64,000 bases of DNA from an uncultured Eubacteriales bacterium. Its GTDB lineage: Bacteria > Bacillota > Clostridia > Tissierellales > Peptoniphilaceae. The translations under genes and the position numbers were made by a program. Location: positions 176,730 to 240,729 of the forward strand of contig UQFH01000001.1 of NCBI GenBank assembly GCA_900540185.1. The letters are read 5' to 3'. Under the pieces are notes generated by a model. That model was not told the DNA's origin, did not search any database, and saw nothing but the letters and a program-made list of their open reading frames with translations. Shown here piece by piece: positions 56,098 through 64,000 of the stretch (its first letter is position 1; each line of letters begins with the position of its first letter).

Positions 56098-56873
56098 AAA
56101 ATCTCCTTTTCTTTAAATTCTTTTTTATATTCATCTATAAATTCTCTAAATTTTTGGGCGAGCTCAATCGATAGTTCATAATCTTTTCCGCTAAGCTCTC
56201 TCCCATTTATACTTTTTATAGGCACAACGTCCATTCCCGTCCCCGAAAGGAGCGCGCCGTCAATTGTTTTAAGTTCCTCAAGTGACAATTTTCTCTCTTC
56301 AACTTCCAAAGAAAGTCTCTCTTTGCACATCCTGTAAAAATTCTTTTTTACAACACCAGGCAAAGTTTTCTTTTTTGTCGGCTCAAAAATTTTCCCGTCT
56401 CTTATATAATAAAAATTTGAGCGCGAACCCTCAAGCACTTCATCGCCCTTAAACAAAAGAAGTTCAAACAAATCCTTTTTGTCCATTATCTTATGAACCT
56501 CTTTTTTAAATTGTTTTCTATAAATCTTTCTATCCGGATTCAGCCTTTCAAATTCATAAAGTCCGATTTCAACCCCGTGTCTTCTCTCAAAATCCGTAAC
56601 TTCTCGAATTCTCATATCCTCCATGTAAACGTCTTCGCCGTCGACCATAATCATCACGCTTTCAACGTTTCTCTCCGGTTTAAAATCAGACATTATTTCC
56701 TTAATTCTATCAAACAATTCTGTTTTGTTTGCTTTTTCAAGATTTCCATAAAGTCGCTTCATGTGATCTTCAAAAAACAAATAAACTCCATCTTCACATC
56801 TTAGAACTTCATAGATAAAATTATCGTTTAAATTCGGCTTTTCATCTAAAATTTTTCCGTTTTTATAAATCAT
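56094..56873 (-). CDS. Class IV aminotransferase-fold PLP enzyme (IlvE/Dat/PabC-like)
   Basis: A 259-residue PLP enzyme of fold type IV. Seen are IYKNGKILDEKPNLN with FIYEVLRCEDG and FFEDHMKRL, a catalytic Lys in YRKQFKKEVH, and the PLP-phosphate region VLEGSRSNFYYIRDG with LLSGTGMDVVPI. Such enzymes include D-amino acid and branched-chain aminotransferases and aminodeoxychorismate lyase; I cannot decide which. I start at ATG 56873, with TAGGAGG in front; a longer frame is not needed. Located between cls and patB. Confidence 0.85.
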   Translation of the reverse strand: MIYKNGKILDEKPNLNDNFIYEVLRCEDGVYLFFEDHMKRLYGNLEKANKTELFDRIKEIMSDFKPERNVESVMIMVDGEDVYMEDMRIREVTDFERRHGVEIGLYEFERLNPDRKIYRKQFKKEVHKIMDKKDLFELLLFKGDEVLEGSRSNFYYIRDGKIFEPTKKKTLPGVVKKNFYRMCKERLSLEVEERKLSLEELKTIDGALLSGTGMDVVPIKSINGRELSGKDYELSIELAQKFREFIDEYKKEFKEKEIL

Positions 56874-56881
56874 TTTTCCTC

Positions 56882-58327
56882 CTATAGAATCGGACTTCCG
56901 AGCCTTGAAACATTCTCTTTTATCTTTACCCAATTACTTCTTCTAAGATATTCCTGATATGTGAGAGAGTATGAATTTTCTCTTATATCTTGAAGAAATT
57001 TCTCCGAGAATTTTTTCGCGATTTCTTCGTCGTAAATAAATGCATTTGCTTCGAAATTTAGTTGAAAACTTCGAACGTCCATATTCGCTGTTCCCATTGA
57101 AACCATCTTGTTATCCATAATTATAACTTTCGAGTGTTGGAATCCGTTTTTATAAAAATAAACCTCTCCGCCCGCTTCCAAAATTTTTCCCGCAAATGAG
57201 AGCGATGCCCAAAACACAAACGGATGGTCCCCCTTAAACGGAAGAAGCAATTTTACATTTACACCTGAAAGTATTGCGACTCTAAGACTCTCGAGCACTG
57301 AGTCGTCCGGAATAAAATACGGTGTTTCGATATAGATGCTCTCTTTCGCAGACGAAATCATTTTTAAAAAACCGTCCTTTATGCTCGGCCACTCGTTATC
57401 AGGCCCTGAGGTCACAATTTGGCATGCGCTACTACCATGAAACTCATTTAATTCATCTTCATATTTTACATGCCTGTTTCCTGCTGCAAAGTTAAAATCG
57501 AGGATAAATCTGTATTTCAGCATATAAACGGCGGAGCCCTTTATTTTTATAACCGAATCTCGCCATGACTCCCATTTTTTCCCGCCGTCATAATATTCAT
57601 CGCCGACGTTAAAACCTCCGAGATAGCCTATTTTCCCATCTAATATATAAATTTTTCTGTGATTTCTATAGTTAATTCTCGGTGAAACGAAGCTCAAAAA
57701 GAACGGAAAAAATATTTCAACTTCAACTCCCGCTTCTCGCATCTTTTTTATGTCTGAAGAGTGGAGTCTTCTGGAGCCCATTCCGTCAATCAAAAGCTTT
57801 ACATCGACTCCCTCTCTTGCTTTGTTAGTTAAAATTTTACAAAGCTTTTTGCCCATTTTGTCGCTTCTCATAATATATGTTTGAATATAAATTGAACTCT
57901 TTGCATTTTCAATTTCTTTAAAAAGCATGTCAAAAAATTCTTCGCCGTTAAAAAGTGGCAAGAATTCATTGTCCGTAGTAAGTACAGCATCTCCGTTTCT
58001 GAAATGCATTTCAATAATATCTGCGTATTCATTAAACGGAAATATTTGTTGTTTGTCCATATCGCGGTGCATAATTTGCTTTCCGCCTATGAGACCGCGG
58101 CTTTTAAGTCTATCTTTTGCGAACTTGTCCTCAAACTTTTTTCGTTTTTTGAAACTTCTTCCAAGCCATAAATATATAAAAAATCCAAATCCCGGTAAAA
58201 GAACGAGAATCGTAATCCACATCCACGTCGTGGTTGGATTACGTCTCTCCATAACGATAACCGCAATCGCAAGTATTATATTTATCCATAGTAAATTGCT
58301 TAAAATCGGTAATATCAGTTCTTTCAA
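56882..58327 (-). CDS. cls: Cardiolipin synthase
   Basis: Membrane-bound phospholipase D-superfamily enzyme joining two phosphatidylglycerols. 481 residues. Two N-terminal helices (about 5-25 and 33-55) with NPTTTWMWITILVLLPGFGF, then HKD motifs NHRKIYILDGK (about 222) and QHSKVIIMDNK (about 398). Start is TTG at 58327, with GAGGT at 7-8 nt. It comes 20 nt after typA and overlaps no downstream gene. Confidence 0.95.
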   Translation of the reverse strand: MKELILPILSNLLWINIILAIAVIVMERRNPTTTWMWITILVLLPGFGFFIYLWLGRSFKKRKKFEDKFAKDRLKSRGLIGGKQIMHRDMDKQQIFPFNEYADIIEMHFRNGDAVLTTDNEFLPLFNGEEFFDMLFKEIENAKSSIYIQTYIMRSDKMGKKLCKILTNKAREGVDVKLLIDGMGSRRLHSSDIKKMREAGVEVEIFFPFFLSFVSPRINYRNHRKIYILDGKIGYLGGFNVGDEYYDGGKKWESWRDSVIKIKGSAVYMLKYRFILDFNFAAGNRHVKYEDELNEFHGSSACQIVTSGPDNEWPSIKDGFLKMISSAKESIYIETPYFIPDDSVLESLRVAILSGVNVKLLLPFKGDHPFVFWASLSFAGKILEAGGEVYFYKNGFQHSKVIIMDNKMVSMGTANMDVRSFQLNFEANAFIYDEEIAKKFSEKFLQDIRENSYSLTYQEYLRRSNWVKIKENVSRLGSPIL

Positions 58328-58347
58328 TTATTCTACCTCAAATTAAT

Positions 58348-60156
58348 TTATTTTTTTGACTTATATCTCTTTTGATTTGATAATATCTTCTTTCTTATTC
58401 TGAGTGATTTCGGTGTTACTTCAAGAAGTTCGTCATCTTCAATAAATTCGAGTGCTTCTTCAAGAGACATCGTAATCGGCGGGACAAGTCTTAAGTTGTC
58501 GTCTGAGCCTGCAGCTCTCATATTTGTCTTTTGTTTTTCCTTACCGACGTTAACTTCGATGTCAAGTCCCTTCGGATTTTCTCCGACAATCATTCCCTCG
58601 TAAACTTCAACGCCCGGTCCGATAAAGAGATTTCCTCTGTCTTGAGCTTGGAACAGTCCATATGCGGTCGATGTCGCATTTTCAAATGCAATTAAAGAAC
58701 CCATTTGTCTTGTTGGAATGTCGCCCTTGTACGGTTCAAAAGCTTTGAATTCAGTATTTATAATACCTTCGCCTCTCGTGTCCGTCAAAAATTCTTGTCT
58801 GTATCCAATAAGACCTCTTGCCGGAATTTCAAAAACAAGTCTTGAATATCCGCCTCTGCTTTCGGTCATATTTTTAAGTTCACCTTTTCTTTGTCCGAGT
58901 TTGTCCATAATCGAGCCGATATAAGCAGCGTCAACGTCAATTACCACTTCTTCAATAGGCTCAAGTTTTTGTCCGTTTTCATCCCTCTTATAAAGAACTT
59001 GCGGTTTTGAAACTTGGAATTCATATCCTTCTCTTCTCATAGTTTCAATAAGAACTGAAATATGAAGTTCTCCTCTGCCTTTAACGATAAAGCTGTCGGT
59101 TGAAGTTGTTTCTTCAATCTTCATCGAAACATTAGTTTCAATTTCCTTCATAAGTCTACTTCTTAATTGTCTTGATGTTACAAATTTTCCTTCTCTACCT
59201 GCAAAAGGTGAATCATTTACACTGAAAGTCATGGAAATTGTCGGCTCGCTGATTTTTACAAATTCAATCGGCTTTTCGCCTTCAATAGTCAGAGTGTCTC
59301 CGATTTCAAGATCCGAAATCCCCGTGACAGCAACAATATTTCCGGCTGTTGAAGAGTCCACTTCAACCCTGTTTAAACCTTCAAATTCATAAAGACCTGC
59401 AATTTTTGCACGAATATGTCTGTCGGGATCATTGTGATTAACAACTATACAACTGTCGTTGTTTTTAAGCACTCCAGATTCGAGTTTACCGATTCCGATT
59501 CTTCCCAAATATTCACTATAGTCAATCGTCGAAATCAAAAGCTTCTTCGGTCCGTTTTCATCAACATTCGGTGCCGGAATATATTTTAAAATCGCATCGA
59601 AAAGTTCATGCAAATCCTTTGCAGGTTCGAGCGCACTGTATCCGCAGTAACCGTCCCTTGCGGAAGCAAATAAAAACGGTGCTTCGAGTTGTTCGTCGCC
59701 GGCTCCGAGTTCAATAAATAAATCGAGAACCTCATCGATAACCTCGTCAACTCTCGCATCTTTTCTGTCAATTTTATTAACTATAACAATTACTTTTAAA
59801 TTCAGCTCAAATGCTTTCTTCAATACAAATTTTGTTTGCGGCATCGGTCCTTCAAATGAGTCAACAAGTAAAAGGACTCCGTCCGCCATCTTCAAAACAC
59901 GTTCAACTTCTCCACCGAAGTCCGCGTGGCCCGGTGTATCAATAATATTTATTTTTGTGTCATTATAAACTACAGAGGTATTCTTACTCGTAATAGTAAT
60001 CCCTCTTTCACGTTCAAGGTCATTAGAGTCCATTACACGGTCTTGAACCACTTGGTTTTGCCTGAATATGCCTGATTGTTTAAGCATTGCGTCAACAAGC
60101 GTGGTCTTGCCGTGGTCAACGTGAGCAATAATGGCTATATTTCTGATATCTTTCAA
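58348..60156 (-). CDS. typA: Ribosome-associated GTPase TypA/BipA
   Basis: EF-G-like translational GTPase helping 50S assembly and stress or cold growth. 602 residues. G1 AHVDHGKTTLVDAM (12-25), switch I RERGITITSKNT, G3 DTPGHADFGGEVERV, G4 NKIDRKDA, and C-terminal GRGELHISVLIETMRREGYEFQ plus the BipA-specific tail. Start is TTG at 60156, with AGGAGATGATAA. Promoter at 60177-60205. Confidence 0.96.
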   Translation of the reverse strand: MKDIRNIAIIAHVDHGKTTLVDAMLKQSGIFRQNQVVQDRVMDSNDLERERGITITSKNTSVVYNDTKINIIDTPGHADFGGEVERVLKMADGVLLLVDSFEGPMPQTKFVLKKAFELNLKVIVIVNKIDRKDARVDEVIDEVLDLFIELGAGDEQLEAPFLFASARDGYCGYSALEPAKDLHELFDAILKYIPAPNVDENGPKKLLISTIDYSEYLGRIGIGKLESGVLKNNDSCIVVNHNDPDRHIRAKIAGLYEFEGLNRVEVDSSTAGNIVAVTGISDLEIGDTLTIEGEKPIEFVKISEPTISMTFSVNDSPFAGREGKFVTSRQLRSRLMKEIETNVSMKIEETTSTDSFIVKGRGELHISVLIETMRREGYEFQVSKPQVLYKRDENGQKLEPIEEVVIDVDAAYIGSIMDKLGQRKGELKNMTESRGGYSRLVFEIPARGLIGYRQEFLTDTRGEGIINTEFKAFEPYKGDIPTRQMGSLIAFENATSTAYGLFQAQDRGNLFIGPGVEVYEGMIVGENPKGLDIEVNVGKEKQKTNMRAAGSDDNLRLVPPITMSLEEALEFIEDDELLEVTPKSLRIRKKILSNQKRYKSKK

Positions 60157-60176
60157 ATTATCATCTCCTAACGTAT

Positions 60177-60205
60177 ATTATAGCAGCCACTCATTGATTA
60201 TTCAA
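60177..60205 (-). promoter_or_regulatory. Promoter of the typA-cls-patB operon
   Basis: Minus strand TTGAAT (60200-60205), 17 bp, TATAAT (60177-60182). Confidence 0.8.
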
Positions 60206-60309
60206 GTAAATAGCGGTTAAAAATAGCATGGAACACAGATTTTTATAGATTTTATAATTTTATAATATAAATTTAAATTCTTTGCATAAAATAAGTCAAA
60301 TTAATTATG

Positions 60310-60338
60310 TTGACTTTAATATATTAATCATATATAAT
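60310..60338 (+). promoter_or_regulatory. Promoter of the tryptophanase-like gene
   Basis: TTGACT (60310-60315), 17 bp, TATAAT (60333-60338). The 85-nt leader holds GTTTAAAT / ATTTAAAC and GAGAGC-TTT-GCTCTC hairpins with a run of T between. I see no tnaC-like Trp-containing leader peptide. Confidence 0.8.
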
Positions 60339-60429
60339 AATATTAAAGTTGTTTAAATCATCTATATTTAAACACTTTCACGTTTTTTTAAGAGAGCTTT
60401 GCTCTCGAAAATCATCCAGGAGGTATATT

Positions 60430-62070
60430 ATGACTGAAAAATATTCTTTAAACGTCCCAACACCGACGCATTTTACATATGCGGTGAGGGATTTGCCGAC
60501 AGTGACAGTCGAGGAACGCGAAAGGGCTTTAAAAGCTACACACTACAACGAATTTGCATTCCCGTCAGGACTTCTTACGATTGACATGCTCTCCGACTCC
60601 GGCACGACGGCAATGACAAACACTCAATGGGCTTCCCTTTTCTATGGAGACGAAGCATACGGAAGAAATACGGGGTACTATGTTCTTTTGGACACTTTCC
60701 GCGACATCTTTGAACGCGGCGGTGAAAAAAATTGGAAGAAAATTTTAGATCTTGTAAGAACGGATTGCAGAGACGTCAAAAAAATGATGGACGAAGTTTA
60801 TCTTTGCGAATACGAAGGCGGTCTATTTAACGGCGGCGCCGCTCAAATGGAACGTCCGAACTCATTCATAATCCAACAAGGTCGTGCTGCAGAATCTGTG
60901 CTTATGGAAATTGTCAGAAATATTTTACAGGAAAGACATCCGGGAAAAGTTTTCACAATTCCATCAAACGGTCACTTCGACACAACCGAAGGAAATATAA
61001 AACAAATGGGCTCGATTCCTAGAAATCTTTACAACAAAGAACTGCTCTACGAAATTCCTGAAGGTGGAAAATATGACAAGAATCCGTTCAAAGGAAATAT
61101 GGATCTCGAAAAACTTGAAGAGCTCATCGAAAAAGTTGGAGTAGAAAATGTTCCGTTAATCTTTATGTGTATTACAAACAATACCGTATGCGGACAACCT
61201 GTTTCAATGGCAAATATAAGAGAGGTTAATAGAATTGCTCACAAATACGATATCCCTCTCATCTTCGACGTTGCACGTTGGGCTGAAAATTCATATTTCA
61301 TAAAGATGAACGAAGACGGCTACGAAGACAAGTCAATTGCGGAAATTGCAACTGAAATGTTCTCCTATTGCGACGGTTTTTGTATGTCCGCAAAGAAAGA
61401 CGGCCACGCAAATATGGGCGGTATGCTCGCATTCAGAGACAAAGGTCTCTTCTGGCAAAAATTCTCCGATTTCAATGAAGACGGCTCAATAAAAATGGAC
61501 GTCGGCGTAAGACTTAAAGTAAAACAAATTTCATGCTACGGAAACGACTCATACGGCGGAATGAGCGGCCGTGACATTATGGCATTAAGCGTCGGTCTAT
61601 ACGAAAGTTGCAACTTCAACTATATGGATAGCCGTGTTAAACAATGCGAATATCTCGCTCAAGGTTTTTATAAAGCGGGCGTCAAAGGTGTCGTGCTTCC
61701 TGCCGGAGGGCATGCGGTCTACATCAATATGGACGAATTCTTCGACGGAAAACGCGGTCACGAAACTTTTGCAGGTCAAGGCTTCTCATTGGAACTCATC
61801 AGAAGATACGGCATAAGAGTTGCCGAACTCGGCGATTTCTCAATGGAATACGACTTGAAAAGTCCTGAACAACAAGCTGAACTCGCAAACGTCGTTCGTT
61901 TTGCAATAGACAGAAGCAGACTCACACAAGAACATCTCGACTATGTAATCGCCGCTGTAAAGGCGCTCTATGAAGACAGAGAAAGCATTCCGAATATGCG
62001 AATTCTTTGGGGACACAATCTCCCTATGAGACATTTCCACGCATTCTTGGAACCATATGAAAATAAATAA
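60430..62070 (+). CDS. tnaA: Tryptophanase-family beta-eliminating lyase, long form
   Basis: PLP fold-type I lyase. Tryptophanase gives indole, pyruvate and ammonia, and tyrosine phenol-lyase is the close relative. 546 residues, about 75 more than E. coli TnaA. Shared sites: IDMLSDSGTTAM (52-63), FYGDEAYGRNTGYY, IIQQGRAAES, GQPVSMANIREV, IFDVARWAENSYFIK, the PLP lysine in MSAKKDGHANMGGML, YGGMSGRD and the AGGHAVYI strand. An insertion of about 45 residues (about 95-140) is present. Start at 60430 has CAGGAGGTATATT. A longer frame upstream lacks support. The substrate (Trp or another amino acid) is not settled by sequence. Confidence 0.85.
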   Translation: MTEKYSLNVPTPTHFTYAVRDLPTVTVEERERALKATHYNEFAFPSGLLTIDMLSDSGTTAMTNTQWASLFYGDEAYGRNTGYYVLLDTFRDIFERGGEKNWKKILDLVRTDCRDVKKMMDEVYLCEYEGGLFNGGAAQMERPNSFIIQQGRAAESVLMEIVRNILQERHPGKVFTIPSNGHFDTTEGNIKQMGSIPRNLYNKELLYEIPEGGKYDKNPFKGNMDLEKLEELIEKVGVENVPLIFMCITNNTVCGQPVSMANIREVNRIAHKYDIPLIFDVARWAENSYFIKMNEDGYEDKSIAEIATEMFSYCDGFCMSAKKDGHANMGGMLAFRDKGLFWQKFSDFNEDGSIKMDVGVRLKVKQISCYGNDSYGGMSGRDIMALSVGLYESCNFNYMDSRVKQCEYLAQGFYKAGVKGVVLPAGGHAVYINMDEFFDGKRGHETFAGQGFSLELIRRYGIRVAELGDFSMEYDLKSPEQQAELANVVRFAIDRSRLTQEHLDYVIAAVKALYEDRESIPNMRILWGHNLPMRHFHAFLEPYENK

Positions 62071-62078
62071 AAATAAAA

Positions 62079-62117
62079 CAAAAGGCGACAGAGCTTAAAA
62101 GCTTTGCCGCCTTTTTG
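62079..62117 (+). terminator. Terminator after the tryptophanase-like gene
   Basis: AAAGGCG (62081-62087) / CGCCTTT outer arms and GAGCTT / AAGCTT inner arms, then TTTTT. Confidence 0.9.
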
Positions 62118-62145
62118 TTTGAAATTGTTTTTTATAAATATATAT

Positions 62146-63180
62146 TTAATTAATAAAACCTACAACATCCGATAGAAATTTTTGCGAACCGTCTTTGTTA
62201 ATCTTTATGGTGTATACGCTTTCAACATCGTTTTTATCATTTTCATCGGTTTTTATTAATAGTGCGGAATAAAGTTTGAAATCTTTGAATTCCGCGACGC
62301 TCTCTTTTAATGAAATATATTCTCCAACATATAAAATGTTACTGTAATTTATATTGATTTCACTTATAAAGCCTGACTTAAATCTCTCCAACTCACTGAT
62401 TTTAATTTTTATATATTCATCCGAATTGTACATTTTCTTTTCCATTAAAGCTACTTCTTTGTCTACCGGATTAGGTGCAGACTTCCACTTGAGATCATAT
62501 TTTTTATTGTATGAGTAAATATCTTCACGCTTAAAAATCTGAGAATTGAAAAATGGAATTGAAATTTTAGTATTTAAATTTTGAGGCAATAAACTTAAAT
62601 CAGTGTAGTTCAAAATCAAGTCCCCTTTTATTTTATTTATATCTTTAATATCAACATCTCCTGCAACTATTACAACCGGTTTATTTTCTTTAGTATTTAC
62701 ATAATTAATTCCGCTTTTTTCTGTAATTTCCCAATCATAAGCGGTAATTATAATCCCCTTAAAAAAGTCTTTAAAATAAACTTTACCTAGTAAAAATTCA
62801 TCTCCATTACGAAAACCTGAATATTTATATTGCCCATCTACATATGAATTTTTTGGACTATACGACAAATATTTCGCATTCAATCCGCTTTCTCTTAACG
62901 CTCCCCGCTCAACAAAAAAATCTTTCCAATACTTTAATATTTTGACATCCTCGGTATATATACTACCCATGAAGTTGTCCGAAGAAAAAAGATTATGATT
63001 ATAATCCAAGTATAAAAAAATTTCAGTCTCTCTCCACTCACCATTTTTATAAATGTATGCAGCGGTTGCTTTTTTGTAAGAAAAATTCAAAAAATAAAAT
63101 CTAAATATAATCAAAATAAAAATCACTTTTAAAATCGAAATTAATATCCTATTTAATTTTTTAGCGCGTAAAGCATGCAT
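62146..63180 (-). CDS. Hypothetical membrane-anchored protein
   Basis: A 344-residue protein beginning with basic residues (MHALRAKKLNRILI) and one membrane helix (about 11-33); the rest, rich in Lys, Asp, Tyr and Asn, is probably outside the cell and mainly beta strand. There are no cysteines or known catalytic motifs that I can see. I do not recognise the family. The ribosome site AGGAGA is 12-13 nt before the ATG; a tiny two-codon frame (ATG GTT TAA) sits between them and ends right on the start. Transcription is likely from 63292-63320. Composition does not differ sharply from the neighbours. Confidence 0.7.
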   Translation of the reverse strand: MHALRAKKLNRILISILKVIFILIIFRFYFLNFSYKKATAAYIYKNGEWRETEIFLYLDYNHNLFSSDNFMGSIYTEDVKILKYWKDFFVERGALRESGLNAKYLSYSPKNSYVDGQYKYSGFRNGDEFLLGKVYFKDFFKGIIITAYDWEITEKSGINYVNTKENKPVVIVAGDVDIKDINKIKGDLILNYTDLSLLPQNLNTKISIPFFNSQIFKREDIYSYNKKYDLKWKSAPNPVDKEVALMEKKMYNSDEYIKIKISELERFKSGFISEININYSNILYVGEYISLKESVAEFKDFKLYSALLIKTDENDKNDVESVYTIKINKDGSQKFLSDVVGFIN

Positions 63181-63291
63181 TTAAACCATATATCTCCTAT
63201 CCTTTTGAACGTATAGCTTGTTTAAAAAAAATTAGAAACCTATTTATAATAATTCTAAATCTTTTAGCAGATAATAACTATTCTTTAAATT

Positions 63292-63320
63292 ATTTTATCA
63301 CTTTTTAATAATCTAATCAA
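63292..63320 (-). promoter_or_regulatory. Promoter of the hypothetical membrane-anchored protein
   Basis: Minus strand TTGATT (63315-63320), 17 bp, TAAAAT (63292-63297). It leaves a leader of about 100 nt in which I see no further structure of note. Confidence 0.65.
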
Positions 63321-63376
63321 TAAATGCATATTTAAAATTTGCAAGCGATATTTATCACATATATAAAATTTTAAAT

Positions 63377-63409
63377 AAAAAATACCCCTTAATATTATCA
63401 TTTAAGGAG
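63377..63409 (-). terminator. Terminator of the anti-sigma gene
   Basis: Minus strand CTCCTTAA / TTAAGGGG arms with one G-T pair, then TATTTTTTA, 25 nt after the stop codon. Confidence 0.78.
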
Positions 63410-63433
63410 TACGAATCATAACATTGACAAATT

Positions 63434-63820
63434 TTATAAGTATTTCACGCATTCGACACGATTCTTACAAGCTTCAAACTTGTCAACAACCGCATCTACA
63501 AGGCAGAGCCCTCTACCTCCGACAAATTCAGAGTTGTGTTCTTTATTCGGTTTTATGCAATCGATGCCACAACCTTGATCTTTTACTACGATTTTGATTT
63601 CGGAATCCTGAATATGTACATAGACCGTTATCAATTTATCCGGATCAAGCCTATTACCATGGAGTGCAGAGTTTATTGTAAGCTCGTTTAAAATAAGCTT
63701 TACGTCAAATATAACATCTTCATCAGTGATATATTCTCTGACTAAGCTTACCAATTTAGAATTAAATTCTCGTATTCTTTCTATGTCAGTTTCAACCGAC
63801 TCTGAAAAATCAAGTAGCAT
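63434..63820 (-). CDS. RsbW/SpoIIAB-like anti-sigma factor serine kinase
   Basis: A 128-residue GHKL-type ATPase, length typical for an anti-sigma regulatory kinase. N box LILNELTINSALHGN (about 44-58), G1 VKDQGCGID (about 80-88) and the G2 lid GGRGLCLVDAVVD are all present. Relatives sequester a sigma factor and phosphorylate an antagonist such as RsbV, but neither a sigma factor nor an antagonist gene is visible in the window. I start at ATG 63820 (ribosome site AAAGGAG, 8 nt); a GTG three codons earlier is too close to that site. It has a sigma-B-like promoter (63846-63870), suggesting autoregulation. Confidence 0.88.
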   Translation of the reverse strand: MLLDFSESVETDIERIREFNSKLVSLVREYITDEDVIFDVKLILNELTINSALHGNRLDPDKLITVYVHIQDSEIKIVVKDQGCGIDCIKPNKEHNSEFVGGRGLCLVDAVVDKFEACKNRVECVKYL

Positions 63821-63845
63821 TTCTCTCACTCCTTTCTATTAATAA

Positions 63846-63870
63846 ATACCCACAATAACATTATTTAAAC
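63846..63870 (-). promoter_or_regulatory. Sigma-B-type promoter of the anti-sigma gene
   Basis: Minus strand GTTTAA (63865-63870), 13 bp, GGGTAT (63846-63851): an exact match to the sigma-B consensus GTTTAA-N12/15-GGGTAT, 26 nt before the start codon. The housekeeping alternative nearby is weaker. Confidence 0.6.
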
Positions 63871-63922
63871 AATTTTTTCGTAATTTTAATGAATTCTTTT
63901 CATAAATTATCCCCAAGAAACA

Positions 63923-64000
63923 ATCGAGTAGGGGCTAATTTATAACCCCTCTCACACCACCCGTACGTGCCGTTCGGCATACGGCGGTTCAATATTTTCT
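63923..64000 (-). mobile_element. 3' end of a group II intron (domains V and VI)
   Basis: Minus strand, reading in from the right edge: a 34-40 nt hairpin with CCGCCGTATGCC, loop GAAC, GGCACGTACGG, the shape of catalytic domain V; then GTGTGAG, and a second hairpin GAGAGGGG / CCCCTACTC with an unpaired A near its base, as in domain VI with the branch point. The intron ends in CTACTCGAT at about 63923. The reverse transcriptase gene would lie beyond 64000. The domain V triad looks like CGC rather than AGC. The intron sits 100 bp upstream of the anti-sigma gene. Confidence 0.78.

Noticed and set aside
60349..60429. In-frame N-terminal extension of the tryptophanase-like gene
   Set aside because: The extension covers the leader hairpins and starts near the transcription start; the ATG at 60430 has a strong ribosome site and fits the family.

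Overview
The window looks like a chromosomal segment of a low-GC, anaerobic, fermentative Firmicute. The gene content and the very AT-rich intergenic DNA suggest the Tissierellia/Peptoniphilaceae side of the phylum; this is inferred from protein appearance, not from a search. Supporting signs are a pyruvate:ferredoxin oxidoreductase, RNase J, the IreB-RuvX pair, a PfoR-type PTS IIC protein, a long-form tryptophanase-like lyase, strong AGGAGG ribosome sites, consensus TTGACA-N17-TATAAT promoters, and frequent GTG and TTG starts. Most genes are on the minus strand, in long operons whose neighbours overlap by 1, 4 or 8 nt.

Layout. 1-2160: 5' end of trigger factor (minus), then a plus-strand promoter, a folded leader with its own terminator, and a frameshifted MATE exporter. 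2159-8104: GNAT, LURF-one protein, PfoR-like PTS IIC, a 51-codon gene and nifJ. 8313-10133: uvrC. 10227-19576: a seven-gene minus operon alr, mazF-like, GNAT, GT4-CsaB fusion, tagA, tkt, pepP, driven from a divergent promoter region whose plus side feeds an HD-GNAT fusion and a DUF3841 protein. 21332-22012: TRIC/UPF0126 channel. 22255-27188: uvrB, uvrA and a 38-codon membrane peptide. 27252-30234: an unknown lipoprotein and a VanW/G5 wall protein. 30290-37886: minus operon rnj, queT, mltG, U32 peptidase, udk, gspE, gspF. 37997-38672: ireB and ruvX. 38895-43183: class A PBP and D-serine dehydratase on plus. 43228-44271: M42 aminopeptidase. 44322-52324: minus operon murB, rapZ, yvcK, aroE, aroF, aroB, aroA, aroC, aroK, aroQ, which holds all seven steps from DAHP to chorismate. 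52460-54220: ABC exporter. 54436-54789: tRNA-Thr(CGT) beside the decayed tail of a tyrosine recombinase. 54928-60156: typA, cls, class-IV aminotransferase, patB. 60430-62070: tryptophanase-like lyase. 62146-63820: an unknown membrane-anchored protein and an RsbW-like anti-sigma kinase with a sigma-B-type promoter. 63923-64000: 3' end of a group II intron entering from the right edge.

Themes. Much of the window serves the cell envelope: alr, murB, mltG, PBP1A, VanW/G5, CsaB/TagA and IreB. Central metabolism (nifJ, tkt, shikimate pathway), nucleotide excision repair (uvrA, uvrB, uvrC) and RNA metabolism or translation (rnj, RapZ, TypA) fill most of the rest. I see no complete defence system, CRISPR array or intact mobile element. 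The accessory material is limited to the integrase remnant, the intron end and the broken MATE gene. The least explained pieces are the MATE leader RNA, the structured queT leader, the MazF-like protein with a long disordered N-terminus, the HD-GNAT fusion, the isolated gspE-gspF pair and the sigma-B-like promoter in front of the anti-sigma gene.
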